From JAFDVL01 sp043775925 (GTDB lineage: Bacteria; Acidobacteriota; Blastocatellia; RBC074): 38,860 nucleotides of DNA. Under the pieces are notes generated by a model. The model saw nothing but the letters and a program-made list of their open reading frames with translations. It did no database searches and had not been told where the DNA came from. Position 1 is the first letter of the stretch, and each line of letters starts with the position of its first letter. Below, in pieces: positions 1 through 8,910 of the stretch. Location of the stretch: positions 1 to 38,860 of the forward strand of contig JAYVRW010000408.1 of NCBI GenBank assembly GCA_043775925.1, read 5' to 3'. The position numbers and the translations under genes are program-made.

Positions 1-920
1 CCGTAATCGCCGAGAAAAGTTTGTGCGGCTTTGGCTGCGACGGGTAAGGCTTCGCGGTATTTGGTGGAATTCGCAGTCACGACTTCACCAAAGGGAAGCG
101 CGTAAAAATAAGAGAAATTCATTAGGCAGTAAATTGCCATGACGATGATCATTCCGGCAATCAGAGCTATCGGAATATTGCGTCCGGGATCGCGCACTTC
201 GCCTGCTGCCATTGGCATGTTGTTCCATCCATCGTAGCCCCACAACGCCGCCAGCATCGCCGTTCCGAACAACGCAAAACCACTCCATTCAGGCGTATTC
301 GCAGGCGTGGCGAGATGTGAGAACGTCGCAGTTTTTGAAGCGAAAAATACTCCGCCAACGACAAATGCGATACCCGCAATTTTCAAAACTGTGAGTAAGG
401 ATTGAACTTTTCCACCAACGACGACGGTTAAGCAATTGATGCCTGTGAGCAATAAAATCACGGCTACGGCGACAATTTGCTTGGCTCCGAATTGCCAGTT
501 GATGGTCTGCCCAAGAAAGGTGAAAGTTCGTTCTGCCCACACCGCATTGAGCGGCAAAAATGTCGAAAGGAAAATGGCAAAGCCTGCGCCTAAACTCGCA
601 ATCGAAGCGCTGCCTGCGACAATGAACCGCTGCCATCCAAACAGAAATGCGGAAGCTTCGCCGTATGAATGCCGCAGATAAACATATTCGCCTCCCGCGT
701 GTGGCAGCATCGCACCAAGCTCAGCGTAAGTGAGCGCACCCGCGAGCGAAAGCAATCCCGCCGCAACCCAGGCAGCCAGAACAAGTGTTGGACTTCCCAC
801 CTGTTGTGCCATCGGAGCGGCTTTCAAAAATACGCCTGTGCCGATAACAGTTCCGATCACAAGAGCCGTCGTATCGGTGAGCGTGAGACCGCGAAGGAGT
901 TGGTTTTTCTCTTCAGCCAT
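1..920 (-). CDS. APC-superfamily amino acid permease, C-terminus beyond window
   Basis: About 306 codons are open from the ATG at 920 to the window edge, so the C-terminal part is missing. The N-terminus MAEEKNQLLRGLTLTDTTAL runs into a TM1-like segment with VIGTVIGTGVFLK, the glycine-rich unwound helix that binds the substrate alpha-carbon in APC/LAT transporters. Long hydrophobic stretches follow, for example around the residues SLAGALTYAELGAMLP, a typical APC TM2/loop. I infer an inner-membrane amino-acid exchanger or symporter; substrate cannot be told. It is the last visible gene of the minus-strand run that begins at lysA, 36 nt after the MBL-fold gene. The family call is firm, specificity open. 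Confidence 0.85.
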   Translation of the reverse strand, partial: MAEEKNQLLRGLTLTDTTALVIGTVIGTGVFLKAAPMAQQVGSPTLVLAAWVAAGLLSLAGALTYAELGAMLPHAGGEYVYLRHSYGEASAFLFGWQRFIVAGSASIASLGAGFAIFLSTFLPLNAVWAERTFTFLGQTINWQFGAKQIVAVAVILLLTGINCLTVVVGGKVQSLLTVLKIAGIAFVVGGVFFASKTATFSHLATPANTPEWSGFALFGTAMLAALWGYDGWNNMPMAAGEVRDPGRNIPIALIAGMIIVMAIYCLMNFSYFYALPFGEVVTANSTKYREALPVAAKAAQTFLGDY

Positions 921-956
921 TGATGCGCCTTTTATTTTTTAAAATTGATTCGGACG

Positions 957-1916
957 TTAATAAATATCCAAGTCATGTGCCGACACAACTTTGCCTTGAT
1001 AGCCCTGTCGAATTTCGTTGAGTAAATCTTCTTCAGACGTTCCCCAGAATAACTGATGGTACAAAATCAGCAAGCCAGGTTTCGACTTCGTAGCGATTTC
1101 TGCCAGTTCGCGTGAAGAAGTGTGAAAGCTGGAATGGTATTTTTGCCAATCAGGTGTGCGCTTTAAAAATCCGGTCTGCGAATAGACTTCGTGAATCAAG
1201 ACATCGCAGCCGTTACAAGCATCAATGACACTCTGGCTGGGCGCGCAATCGCCTGAAATCACAATGGTTTTATCCGGCGTCTCAAAGCGAAATCCGTACG
1301 CTTCTTTCCACGAACCATGCCTGACCAAAAAACCTTTGACGGTGACGTTTTCGTCTTTGTAAATCACACCGGGTTTAATTTCGTGTGCGTTCACCTTGTA
1401 GCCCGTTTTGTTCGACGGTTCCGATCCGTACAGGCGCATATCAAGGTCTTCTTGGTAGGCTTTGACAATATTGCTGGTCATTGCTTTGAGACCTTTTGGC
1501 CCGAAGACTTCCAGCGGATCTTTGCGCTCCAGCACCCAGGGCGTAAAAATTAAATCGGCAAAGCCAGTCGTGTGATCGGAATGCAAATGCGTCAAAAATG
1601 CTTTGCTGAGTTTGGGCATCGCCAGGCCTGTGATGCCTTTGCGTTGTGCAGCGGCGGCGCGACGAACTACACCGGGGCCGAAATCTATGATGTATGGAGT
1701 GTCATTGACGACAATGGCGATGGATGGACCGAAGCGGTCAGGATCGGCGTTTGGCGTGCCTGTGCCGAGCATTACAATTTGTGTTTTGGAAGTGGATTGA
1801 ACCCGGCTCGCTACGGCTCGCGGTACAGTACCCGGAGCCGTAGCAACGGGGTAATTCTGCGCTATAAAACCTAAAAGAAACAGGCTCAGCAACAACAATG
1901 ATTTTGCTAAGAGCAT
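957..1916 (-). CDS. secreted metallo-beta-lactamase-fold hydrolase
   Basis: A 319-residue protein. Residues 1-20 are a hydrophobic signal peptide (MLLAKSLLLLSLFLLGFIAQ). The mature part has the MBL zinc motif HLHSDHTTG near residue 110, a GDCAPS segment and a late HEVYSQ histidine, as in the RNase Z/arylsulfatase-like branch of the fold. This implies a periplasmic zinc hydrolase (phosphodiesterase or sulfatase type) of unknown substrate. Residues about 25-45 (PVATAPGTVPRAVASR) are encoded by a dispersed palindrome (1805-1851) and sit between signal peptide and fold, so they look like an inserted linker. The gene starts 3 nt after the protease-like reading frame ends, so it is probably co-transcribed with it. 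Confidence 0.85.
   Translation of the reverse strand: MLLAKSLLLLSLFLLGFIAQNYPVATAPGTVPRAVASRVQSTSKTQIVMLGTGTPNADPDRFGPSIAIVVNDTPYIIDFGPGVVRRAAAAQRKGITGLAMPKLSKAFLTHLHSDHTTGFADLIFTPWVLERKDPLEVFGPKGLKAMTSNIVKAYQEDLDMRLYGSEPSNKTGYKVNAHEIKPGVIYKDENVTVKGFLVRHGSWKEAYGFRFETPDKTIVISGDCAPSQSVIDACNGCDVLIHEVYSQTGFLKRTPDWQKYHSSFHTSSRELAEIATKSKPGLLILYHQLFWGTSEEDLLNEIRQGYQGKVVSAHDLDIY
1805..1851 (-). repeat. palindromic dispersed element, copy A, inside a CDS
   Basis: Near-perfect palindrome: left arm 1810-1826 and right arm 1828-1844 differ at 2 of 17 positions. Read on the minus strand the right arm is GCTACGGCTCCGGGTAC, identical to 9258-9274 and 28364-28380. It is translated in frame in the MBL protein without breaking it. 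Confidence 0.85.
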
Positions 1917-1919
1917 AAA

Positions 1920-2332
1920 CTATTCGCTATCAATGTCGCGGCTGAGATAAAGTTTCCCCGCGTAATCATTCAATCCGATCAGCACACGATTCAGGAATCC
2001 AATACGCCCCAGGGCATTACGATTGAAAGTATAATCTTTGGCAAAATAAACCATTCCCTCAAAATAGAAATCTTCTACTGAAAACGTGACGAAATGACCA
2101 AAGGTAAGAAAAGTACCCGTTACCGCACCAATCGGTTGTTGTTTTCCTTTTTCAATATCAAGCCCTAAATCTTCGCCAATCAATCGCTCAAAATACAGAA
2201 AGTTGCGCCAGTATCCAACCTCGCATCAACATCAATTGCCCGCGAACCGGAATGAAATCGGACTGGAATTGTGATCCCGATTTTTTCGAGATTGTATAAT
2301 TGGACGAGATTGAAATTTAACTGATAGGACAT
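1920..2332 (-). pseudogene. retropepsin-like aspartic protease, single-base frameshift
   Basis: Reading from the ATG at 2332 gives about 50 residues ending in a segment with LDTGATFCI, the D-T/S-G-A catalytic motif of retropepsin-like (clan AA) proteases, then a TGA at 2182-2180. The rest of the domain continues in another frame (from about 2195): FERLIGEDLGLDI, then NALGRIGFLNRVLIGLNDYAG and the end LYLSRD, a typical C-terminal half of this family. The frames join if one T is added to the four-T run (plus-strand AAAA at 2190-2193). The ATG lies 2 nt after the stop of the upstream DUF5678-like gene, so the pair was translationally coupled. It may be a recent pseudogene, a sequencing indel, or a programmed shift. 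Confidence 0.75.
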
Positions 2333-2334
2333 TA

Positions 2335-2694
2335 TTACCAACCTCCAAACGGTGGCTCGTCAGAGGCTTCAATGTGGGCGATAAACGGGATTTTGATTCC
2401 CGCTTTTCGAGCGTCCGCCAACGTCTGGCGACCGTCATTTCCGTGTGCTACTAATTGATCGCCTTCAATCACGACGTATTGCCCTGAATATTCATCACGA
2501 TGTTCATTAATCCATTGATATTCACGGCGGCGCAATGGATCAGGTTCTTCCGAATCCAGGTCAGAGGTTGCCCCATTTTTGGTTTCTGCATCTTTTCTTT
2601 CCTGCTCTTCCAGAAACGCCTTGATCGTTTGGCGTTCCGATGGATTCAGGACAGTAAGTTGTTTGATAAATTCATTAAGCATTTCGGTGGACAT
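2335..2694 (-). CDS. DUF5678-like small protein
   Basis: A 119-residue protein starting MSTEMLNEFIKQLTVLNPSE. The ATG at 2694 is chosen over an upstream TTG because an AAGGAGG sequence (2703-2709) lies 8 nt before it and would otherwise be inside the gene. The first 60 residues are charged and helical. The C-terminal half has W(I)NEHRDEYSGQYVVIEGDQLVAHG followed by a DAR..GI..PF segment, which resembles DUF5678. The biochemical role is unknown. It is coupled to the retropepsin-like gene; this pairing suggests a functional link, possibly substrate or partner of the protease, but that is inference. Confidence 0.75.
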   Translation of the reverse strand: MSTEMLNEFIKQLTVLNPSERQTIKAFLEEQERKDAETKNGATSDLDSEEPDPLRRREYQWINEHRDEYSGQYVVIEGDQLVAHGNDGRQTLADARKAGIKIPFIAHIEASDEPPFGGW

Positions 2695-2702
2695 TTTCAC
2701 TT

Positions 2703-2709
2703 CCTCCTT
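2703..2709 (-). promoter_or_regulatory. ribosome binding site deciding the 2694 start
   Basis: AAGGAGG on the minus strand, 8 nt upstream of the ATG at 2694. It excludes the longer reading from position 2718. Confidence 0.8.
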
Positions 2710-2732
2710 GTCCCGCAAATTCTACGCCTGAA

Positions 2733-4130
2733 TTATATTTCGTTCATTAATAAATCTTCATAGCTATCGCGCTTGCGAATGACTTCAACTGTGCCGTCAT
2801 CATCCACCAGCACCGCCGCCGGAAAAGGTCGTCCGTTGTACGCGGTCATCTGCGACATCGTGTAAGCGCCGGTGTTGAGCATCGCAATCACTTCTCCGAC
2901 GTGCATATTTTTTGGAAGTAAGCGGCAATCTGGTAAATGTCCGTCGCCGTGCAGATCGAAGTAAACGTCTCCACCGTCGCATAATGGCCCCGCCATTCGA
3001 TAGCTCGCGTCCTGGGTTGCTCCGGCACGTGAAGCATTCACAGCGTGGTAGTACCAGTGATACATCACCATCGAAAGCATCAGGTTATATCCCGCATCTG
3101 TCAGCACCCAATTTTCTTTGGTTTCAGGACGTGATTTGATATTTCGTACTGTCGTCAGAATCGTCACCGCATCCGCAATCACACTGCGTCCAGGTTCCAT
3201 CACGATTTCGATGTCGTTCAGTAAATGTTCTGCGCCTGCATTACGCGCTGATTCGCGGACGATTTTTATGGCTGCGCCAATCGCTTCATCTGAAGTCAAA
3301 ATTGCGCCGAGCATGTTGCGTTCATTTTCCGTAATTTCTTCCGCCTGCGAGCGGTCGCGCAAATAATTTACCGGAATGCCGCCGCCGATGTTGATGTGCT
3401 GCAACTGATGCCCGGTTTCTTTGTGCAGCCAGACGACGTGTTCCCACATCGTCGCAAAAGCTTCGGCGTAAGGTTCAGGATCAGGCGTTTGCGATCCGAC
3501 GTGAATGTGGATTCCGACCAGATTGATGTGGTCGGGATTGCGGAGCGCTCGCAGCATCACTTCACGCGCCTGCGACGGAGAAATTCCGAACTTGGAAGTA
3601 TAGAGCGCAGTTTGCAATCCGGCGTGCGAGCGTGTGCCGACTCCGGCGACTAATCGCACCGTAACATTGGCGCATTTGTTGAGACTCGTCGCAACTTTTT
3701 CGACCAATTCAAGCTCATAAGGTGAGTCCAGATTGATCGCATAAATTCCGGCTTCGATGGCTTCGGCAATTTCCTGTTCGGTTTTTGCAATCCCGTTCAT
3801 CTCGATTTGATCGGGGCGAAATCCGGCTTTTAAAGCACGAAATAATTCGCCGCCGGAATTGACTTCGATGTCTATTCCGGCGGCCTGGACTACGCGCAGG
3901 ACGCCCAAAACATTGTTGGCTTTGGAAGCGTAACAAAGTTTTAATTTTGGATGATGTTTTTTGGCATCAAGCAAACGCGCAATATTTTCACGAATGCGCG
4001 GCGCCGAAATCACAAACAGCGGCGTGTCAAATTCTTTGGCGAGTTCGGTCGTGTCTACGCCGTTGATGTACAAGTGGTCGTTATTTACTTCAAGATAATT
4101 CGGGATTGCCCAATCGGGTTGATTCGTCAT
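2733..4130 (-). CDS. lysA: diaminopimelate decarboxylase-type PLP enzyme
   Basis: A 465-residue fold-type III PLP decarboxylase. The Schiff-base lysine is K70 in CYASKANN; HIHVGSQ and NIGGGIPV are the barrel motifs that bind the PLP phosphate; CDGGD replaces the usual C(E/D)SGD near residue 385 and carries the substrate-binding cysteine from the second subunit; GAYTMSQMTAYNGRPFP is the C-terminal tyrosine motif. The likely reaction is meso-diaminopimelate to L-lysine in the cytoplasm. Length is above the usual 410-430 and the sequence is from a divergent branch, so an ornithine/arginine or carboxynorspermidine decarboxylase role cannot be excluded. It leads the minus-strand group continuing to the permease. 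Confidence 0.82.
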   Translation of the reverse strand: MTNQPDWAIPNYLEVNNDHLYINGVDTTELAKEFDTPLFVISAPRIRENIARLLDAKKHHPKLKLCYASKANNVLGVLRVVQAAGIDIEVNSGGELFRALKAGFRPDQIEMNGIAKTEQEIAEAIEAGIYAINLDSPYELELVEKVATSLNKCANVTVRLVAGVGTRSHAGLQTALYTSKFGISPSQAREVMLRALRNPDHINLVGIHIHVGSQTPDPEPYAEAFATMWEHVVWLHKETGHQLQHINIGGGIPVNYLRDRSQAEEITENERNMLGAILTSDEAIGAAIKIVRESARNAGAEHLLNDIEIVMEPGRSVIADAVTILTTVRNIKSRPETKENWVLTDAGYNLMLSMVMYHWYYHAVNASRAGATQDASYRMAGPLCDGGDVYFDLHGDGHLPDCRLLPKNMHVGEVIAMLNTGAYTMSQMTAYNGRPFPAAVLVDDDGTVEVIRKRDSYEDLLMNEI

Positions 4131-4180
4131 TATAAGTAGCCTTTATTTTTTGAAATTAAAATTGCCGAGGGAATAATAGA

Positions 4181-4216
4181 ACACGGATGACGCGGATGAA
4201 ACGGATGAGCGCGGAT
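4181..4216. repeat. degenerate GGATGA-type short repeat
   Basis: Between aroDE and lysA the sequence runs through four GGAT units spaced about 9-10 nt (ACACGGATGA, CGCGGATGAA, ACGGATGAGC, GCGGAT). It is noncoding and looks like one copy of a dispersed short-period repeat; only one copy is visible here. Confidence 0.5.
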
Positions 4217-4220
4217 TTTA

Positions 4221-5714
4221 TTAGTTCACTGCTTGCCACATAATCTCAGTCGGAGCTTCTTCGTCAGTCCACAAACGAAATTGTTCCGCTGCTTGTGCCA
4301 TCAACATCTCCATTCCACCAAGCGTTTTGCATCCGGCAGTTTTCGCGTCTTTGAGCAATTGCGTTTCCAGCGGATTATAAATTAAGTCATACACAAGCTG
4401 AACATTTTTTAGTGCTTCAGGCTTGATGGGACTGAGGCCTTCGTTGTGACCTCGCATCCCAATCGGAGTGCAATGGATGACGATGTCGGCGGCTCCGTTG
4501 AAGTCAGAAATTGAAGCAGAATTTGTCTTGAATTCATCGGAAAGAATTTTGGTTTTTGCAAGGTCTCGCGCATAGACAGTCACGTCTGCTCCGCGTGCGT
4601 GTAAGCCGTAACAAATTGCTCTGGCGGCTCCGCCTGCGCCAAGTATGGCAGCACGCACACCTTTCAATTCGATCAATGTTTCCAATGGTTTCATCGCTCC
4701 GGCAACATCGGTGTTGTATCCGTGAAGTTCATTATGTTTGACGACAATCGTATTGACTGCGCCGACGGCTTTGGCTTCTGGGGCGATAAAATCAAGCTGT
4801 GGCATGACGCTAAGTTTATGCGGAATTGTGATGCTCAGTCCGCGTAAATTCCAGTTCAGTTTCTTCGTTTCGGGATGAACGAAATCACGGACGAAGGCAG
4901 TAATTTCATCAACCTCAAAAGGTAAATAAACAGCGTCACGGTTGAGAAATTTGAAGGCGGCATTATGAATCAAGGGCGAACGTGAATGCCCAACCGGGTT
5001 GCCGACTACGCCATAAATTTCACTTTGTTTGGAAAGCTGATGAACCCGAAAAATGTCGTTTAATTCTGTTGCGGTTGGTTGCCCGCTGGCGCTTTCGGCT
5101 CCGCGTTTTAAGGCTCCAAAGGTGAGCATCGCTCCGCGTGACAGCGCTAAAACTCTGGTCGCAAGGCCGGGCAATCCCATCCCTAAAATAATCGAAGGTT
5201 TTTTGCCGCGATTCATTAAATCAAAAAGCGGCAGGCAATCAGCCTGACGATTGGCTTTCGTCGCAATTTTTACTACAGCAGCAGGAGTGCGTGCGATGCG
5301 GTCGTACATTTCACTAATGTTGGCAGGCGTTTCATCAAAGTTATGATTCGAGCAAATGATTTTATCCCACGCCATCGGTGGGATTTTATCGGCGAGAAAT
5401 TCAACTAAGTCCAATTCAAAATCAGCGAAGGCAATTAATTTTATAATTTCAGGTTTCAGGCTGCGCCAGAAGTTAAGACGATTTTCTAACGATAAATCAC
5501 GCCTTCCTCCCTGTTCACGTGGGCGAAAAGTGAAAAGAAAAGGCTTCAGATTCTGGCGCTGAGAAATATTTTGCAGAACCTTATCAATTTCAGCATCCGC
5601 CAGATAATCCAGCCGCAGCTCAATGATGTCAGCCAATAACGCGGCTTCTGAACTGGCGGCAATGAAGGCGTCGGCATTAGTTTCGGTGATGGGAATACAG
5701 ACGAATTGATTCAT
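4221..5714 (-). CDS. aroDE: 3-dehydroquinate dehydratase / shikimate dehydrogenase fusion
   Basis: A 497-residue bifunctional shikimate-pathway enzyme. Residues about 5-220 are a type I dehydroquinase: ELRLDYL (Glu/Arg for substrate), SNHNFDETP with the catalytic His, and VKIAT with the Schiff-base Lys. Residues about 235-497 are shikimate dehydrogenase: GNPVGHSRSPLIHN (shikimate site), SITIPHK (catalytic Lys), GYNTD, and GAGGAARA (NADP Rossmann loop). It converts 3-dehydroquinate to shikimate. The frame stays open upstream to 5915, but that would run through the ssrA promoter and the tmRNA tag region; MNQFVCIPITETNADAF at 5714 begins the domain and has an AGGAA upstream. Fusions of this order are known in several phyla and plants. 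Confidence 0.93.
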   Translation of the reverse strand: MNQFVCIPITETNADAFIAASSEAALLADIIELRLDYLADAEIDKVLQNISQRQNLKPFLFTFRPREQGGRRDLSLENRLNFWRSLKPEIIKLIAFADFELDLVEFLADKIPPMAWDKIICSNHNFDETPANISEMYDRIARTPAAVVKIATKANRQADCLPLFDLMNRGKKPSIILGMGLPGLATRVLALSRGAMLTFGALKRGAESASGQPTATELNDIFRVHQLSKQSEIYGVVGNPVGHSRSPLIHNAAFKFLNRDAVYLPFEVDEITAFVRDFVHPETKKLNWNLRGLSITIPHKLSVMPQLDFIAPEAKAVGAVNTIVVKHNELHGYNTDVAGAMKPLETLIELKGVRAAILGAGGAARAICYGLHARGADVTVYARDLAKTKILSDEFKTNSASISDFNGAADIVIHCTPIGMRGHNEGLSPIKPEALKNVQLVYDLIYNPLETQLLKDAKTAGCKTLGGMEMLMAQAAEQFRLWTDEEAPTEIMWQAVN

Positions 5715-5743
5715 TAAACTTAAAATTCCTAAAAAGTGATTTG

Positions 5744-5772
5744 TTGACACTCTAAGCTCTGACCCGTACACT
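5744..5772 (+). promoter_or_regulatory. sigma-70-type promoter of ssrA
   Basis: Perfect -35 TTGACA (5744-5749), 17-nt spacer, -10 TACACT (5767-5772). Transcription would start near 5779, leaving a leader of about 40 nt before the mature tmRNA 5' end at 5819. It also drives away from aroDE on the other strand. Confidence 0.8.
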
Positions 5773-5818
5773 CTAATTCGTCCGCGTTCCTCTTGTAAAT
5801 ACGAACGCTCTTTGAAGT

Positions 5819-6182
<364 letters not shown>

Positions 6183-6183
6183 A

Positions 6184-6310
6184 ATATCTGAAAATCAAAA
6201 GGCAAATATCAAAAGTTAAAAGGCAAAAGGGCGGCAGCTATTTTTCTTTTATAAAAGTAAAAATCTCTTCCGACCTTTTGCTTTTTGATATTTGCCTTTT
6301 GCCATCTGAT
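6184..6310. repeat. inverted pair of 7-nt-period tracts
   Basis: Left tract 6184-6230 (units such as CAAAAGG, CAAATAT, CAAAAGT) and right tract 6274-6310 (CCTTTTG, CTTTTTG, ATATTTG) are inverted copies; a 19-nt block at 6196-6214 is perfectly repeated in inverse at 6283-6301. The pair fills the gap between ssrA and murI and could fold into one long hairpin that ends ssrA transcription. Same family as 14797-14943, 18615-18720, 25403-25437 and 28575-28725. Confidence 0.8.
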
Positions 6311-6318
6311 TTCTTTGC

Positions 6319-7143
6319 ATGAACTCACTTCCAATCGGTATCTTTGATTCCGGCGTCGGCGGACTCTCGGTTTTACGCGCTGTCCGTGAGCGTCTGCCGA
6401 ATGAAAATATTATTTATCTGGGCGATACGGCGCGTGTGCCGTATGGCACAAAATCGCGCTCTACAGTTGAGCGCTACGCTGTCGAAGACGCTGCTTTTCT
6501 GATTGGAAAAGGTGTCAAAGTTATTATTATTGCCTGCAATACGGCTTCGGCACTAGCGCGGGAAAGGTTACGCAGTGAATTTGAAGTCCCATTTTTAAGC
6601 GTCATCGGACCGGGAGTCAGAGCCGCCGCCAAAGCTACAAAAAGTCACCGCATCGGTGTCATCGCTACGGAAGCTACGATTGGCAGCGACGCCTACGCGA
6701 AAGGGCTTCGTGAAGTTTTTGCTGACGATCCCGTTGAAATTTTTTCGCAAGCCTGTCCGTTATTTGTTCCCTTTGTCGAAGAAGGCGAAACGGATTCGCC
6801 GATTACAAAATCTGTGGCGGAAAAATATCTGGCTCCACTTCGGGAACAAAATATTGATACGCTGGTGCTGGGATGTACGCATTATCCATTGCTCAAAAAA
6901 GTTATTGCTGAAACGATTGGAGTCGAAGCCAATTTGATTGATTCCGGCGCGGCTACGGCTCTTGAAATAGCTGAACTTTTGGAGCGACAAAATTTACTGA
7001 ATTCACAACCTGAAAGTGGTCAGTGTGAGTTTTACGTGACGGATTCCGCCCAAAGATTTAATCGAATTGCGGAACGATTTTTAGGTCACAAATTAGATCA
7101 TATTGAAGCAGTTGAGGTATTAGAACATGTCAGAACGTCTTGA
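6319..7143 (+). CDS. murI: glutamate racemase
   Basis: A 274-residue cofactor-independent racemase that makes D-glutamate for peptidoglycan. IGIFDSGVGGLSV at the N-terminus carries the catalytic Asp/Ser loop. The two catalytic cysteines are C73 in ACNTASA and C186 in LGCTHYPLL. The length is normal. The start ATG is just after a repeat tract, and no strong Shine-Dalgarno is visible. The last 17 nt overlap rph, so the two are translated together. Confidence 0.96.
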   Translation: MNSLPIGIFDSGVGGLSVLRAVRERLPNENIIYLGDTARVPYGTKSRSTVERYAVEDAAFLIGKGVKVIIIACNTASALARERLRSEFEVPFLSVIGPGVRAAAKATKSHRIGVIATEATIGSDAYAKGLREVFADDPVEIFSQACPLFVPFVEEGETDSPITKSVAEKYLAPLREQNIDTLVLGCTHYPLLKKVIAETIGVEANLIDSGAATALEIAELLERQNLLNSQPESGQCEFYVTDSAQRFNRIAERFLGHKLDHIEAVEVLEHVRTS

Positions 7144-7870
7144 TGGACGAACTCCTTTGGAATTACGGGCAACCAAAATCACTCCGGGGTTCACTAAGTA
7201 TGCCGAGGGTTCGGTATTGATTGAGGTCGGCTCGACCAAAGTTATTTGCAACGCTACGGTGGATGAAAAGGTGCCGAATTTTTTGAAGGGCAAAGGAAAC
7301 GGTTGGGTGACGGCGGAATATTCAATGTTGCCACGCGCTACCGAATCACGCACGAATCGTGAAGTGAATCGTGGAGCACCTTCTGGGCGAACGCACGAAA
7401 TTCAGCGGTTGATTGGTCGCAGCCTTCGCGCCGTGATTGATATGAAAGCGCTTGGTGAACGAACGGTGACGATTGATTGCGACGTGATTCAGGCGGATGG
7501 CGGAACGCGAACGGCTTCGATTACGGGCGGTTTTGTAGCATTAGCACTGGCGCTGAACAAAAGCGTGACCGATGGCAAAATAGCAAAATTGCCGCTCAAG
7601 GATTATTTAGCGGCGGTGAGTGTAGGCGTCGTCGAGAATCGGGTATTATTAGATTTAGCGTACACCGAAGATTCCGTCGCTGAAGTTGATATGAATATTA
7701 TCAAAATGGGTGATGGACGTTTTGTTGAATTGCAGGGGACGGCAGAACATGAAGCTTTTTCACGCGATCAGATGAATGAATTAATTGCGGCAGCGGAAAT
7801 TGGCATCGAAAAATTAATGACAATTCAACGCGCTGTGATTGAAGAATCTATCGGCAAAAGTTTATTTTAG
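7127..7870 (+). CDS. rph: ribonuclease PH
   Basis: A 247-residue phosphorolytic 3'-5' exoribonuclease that trims tRNA 3' ends. It opens with a typical RDGR-like MSERLDGRTPLELR; GWVTAEYSMLPRAT and RTHEIQRLIGRSLRA are the RNA and phosphate-binding motifs; DCDVIQADGGTRTASITGG is the active-site block. Full length. It overlaps the end of murI by 17 nt and is followed by a strong hairpin at 7873-7898, so murI-rph appears to be a two-gene unit. Confidence 0.96.
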   Translation: MSERLDGRTPLELRATKITPGFTKYAEGSVLIEVGSTKVICNATVDEKVPNFLKGKGNGWVTAEYSMLPRATESRTNREVNRGAPSGRTHEIQRLIGRSLRAVIDMKALGERTVTIDCDVIQADGGTRTASITGGFVALALALNKSVTDGKIAKLPLKDYLAAVSVGVVENRVLLDLAYTEDSVAEVDMNIIKMGDGRFVELQGTAEHEAFSRDQMNELIAAAEIGIEKLMTIQRAVIEESIGKSLF

Positions 7871-7872
7871 AA

Positions 7873-7898
7873 ATCAACGAATGAATGTATTCGTTGAT
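7873..7898 (+). terminator. hairpin after rph
   Basis: Perfect 10-bp stem ATCAACGAAT/ATTCGTTGAT with a 6-nt loop, 2 nt after the rph stop. Downstream is AT-rich (TAATTTT) but not a clean T run, so it is a probable rather than classical intrinsic terminator. Confidence 0.6.
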
Positions 7899-7960
7899 AG
7901 AATTAATGTAATTTTCCCAGCAAAAATGATAAATGCTGGCACTTTGAAAGGGAATCCAAA

Positions 7961-8509
7961 ATGTTTTCCAGGTTTTGCTTTCTCGCTATTTTAACTTTCG
8001 GATTGATGCTTGGTCTGCCCAGTCTCACGAAGGTCGAAGCGCAGTCAAATGATGGCAAACTAATTAACGACCCGGAAGGGAAGTTCACGCTTAATCTGCC
8101 AAGTGTAGATTGGGCGGTGGTCGAATCTACGGACGGCTTAGGTCGCAAGCAGATCGAAATTGTTTATAAAATCCGTGAAGATGGACTTCTCAAAATTCGT
8201 CGTGTAGACATCGAAAAAGGCTCGAAGTTGATTGATGCTGTGAACAAAGATGAAAGTCAGACGCTGACATTTTTGCCGGGCTACACGAAGGGGGCGCTCG
8301 AAGATTTCAGTGCGGCTGGCGGTAAGATTCCATCCATCATGAAATCTTACGATTACACACAAGGCGGGCGTCCCAAGATGGGACGGCATTATTACTTGAT
8401 GGTTGACGACACTACGGTTTACATTCTGCGTTTCACTGGTAATCGCAGTACGATGCAGGCGTTGCGTAGCCAGACAGATGTTCTCGCTCGTTCTTTCAAG
8501 GTGAAGTAA
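7961..8509 (+). CDS. secreted protein of unknown function
   Basis: A 182-residue protein with a clear signal peptide, residues 1-27, ending in KVEAQ. The mature part begins NDGKLINDPEGKFTLNLPSV, the pattern of small PsbP/Mog1-like or DcrB-like secreted domains, and ends in LARSFKVK, also typical of that fold. The resemblance is by eye only. It is likely periplasmic. GAAAGGGA precedes the ATG. Its TAA overlaps the next ATG (TAATG), so translation is coupled to the NTF2-like gene. Confidence 0.75.
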   Translation: MFSRFCFLAILTFGLMLGLPSLTKVEAQSNDGKLINDPEGKFTLNLPSVDWAVVESTDGLGRKQIEIVYKIREDGLLKIRRVDIEKGSKLIDAVNKDESQTLTFLPGYTKGALEDFSAAGGKIPSIMKSYDYTQGGRPKMGRHYYLMVDDTTVYILRFTGNRSTMQALRSQTDVLARSFKVK

Positions 8510-8910
8510 TGACGGACGATCACGTCGCAGTGGCACAGGCCAATTGGTTATTTTATGCGGCAGTTCAGGAGGCAAACATTGAAAAAATGTCTGCCATTTG
8601 GTTGCATGAAAGTTGGGTGAAATGTACTCACCCTGGTTGGGAAGCGCTGTGTGGGTGGAATGATGTCAAAGCGAGCTGGGAGCAAATTTTTACGCACGGA
8701 CAACAGTTGTCAGTCACGATCACCGAGGTCGAGGTGAAGCTGGCTGACAATTTTGCTTCTCTTGGTTGTACCGAAAACCTGAGCATAGTTGATGAAGAAA
8801 CACAGGCAAACACATCTGTTTCGTTAAGCGCTTCCAACCTTTTCAAACGAGTTGGCGATGAATGGTTAATGATTCATCATCACTCAACACCGATTCTAAA
8901 ACCTTCATGA
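8509..8910 (+). CDS. SnoaL/NTF2-like protein
   Basis: A 133-residue cytoplasmic protein. The pattern of an N-terminal helix (VAQANWLFYAAVQEANIEKM), then W(L)HESWVKCTHPGWEALCGWNDVKASWEQIF, then antiparallel strands ending DEWLMIHHHSTPI, is that of SnoaL-3/DUF4440-type NTF2-fold proteins. These may be small-molecule enzymes or binding domains; no catalytic residue can be named. It overlaps the gene before by 1 nt and the cupin after by ATGA, so the three form a tight operon. Confidence 0.8.
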   Translation: MTDDHVAVAQANWLFYAAVQEANIEKMSAIWLHESWVKCTHPGWEALCGWNDVKASWEQIFTHGQQLSVTITEVEVKLADNFASLGCTENLSIVDEETQANTSVSLSASNLFKRVGDEWLMIHHHSTPILKPS

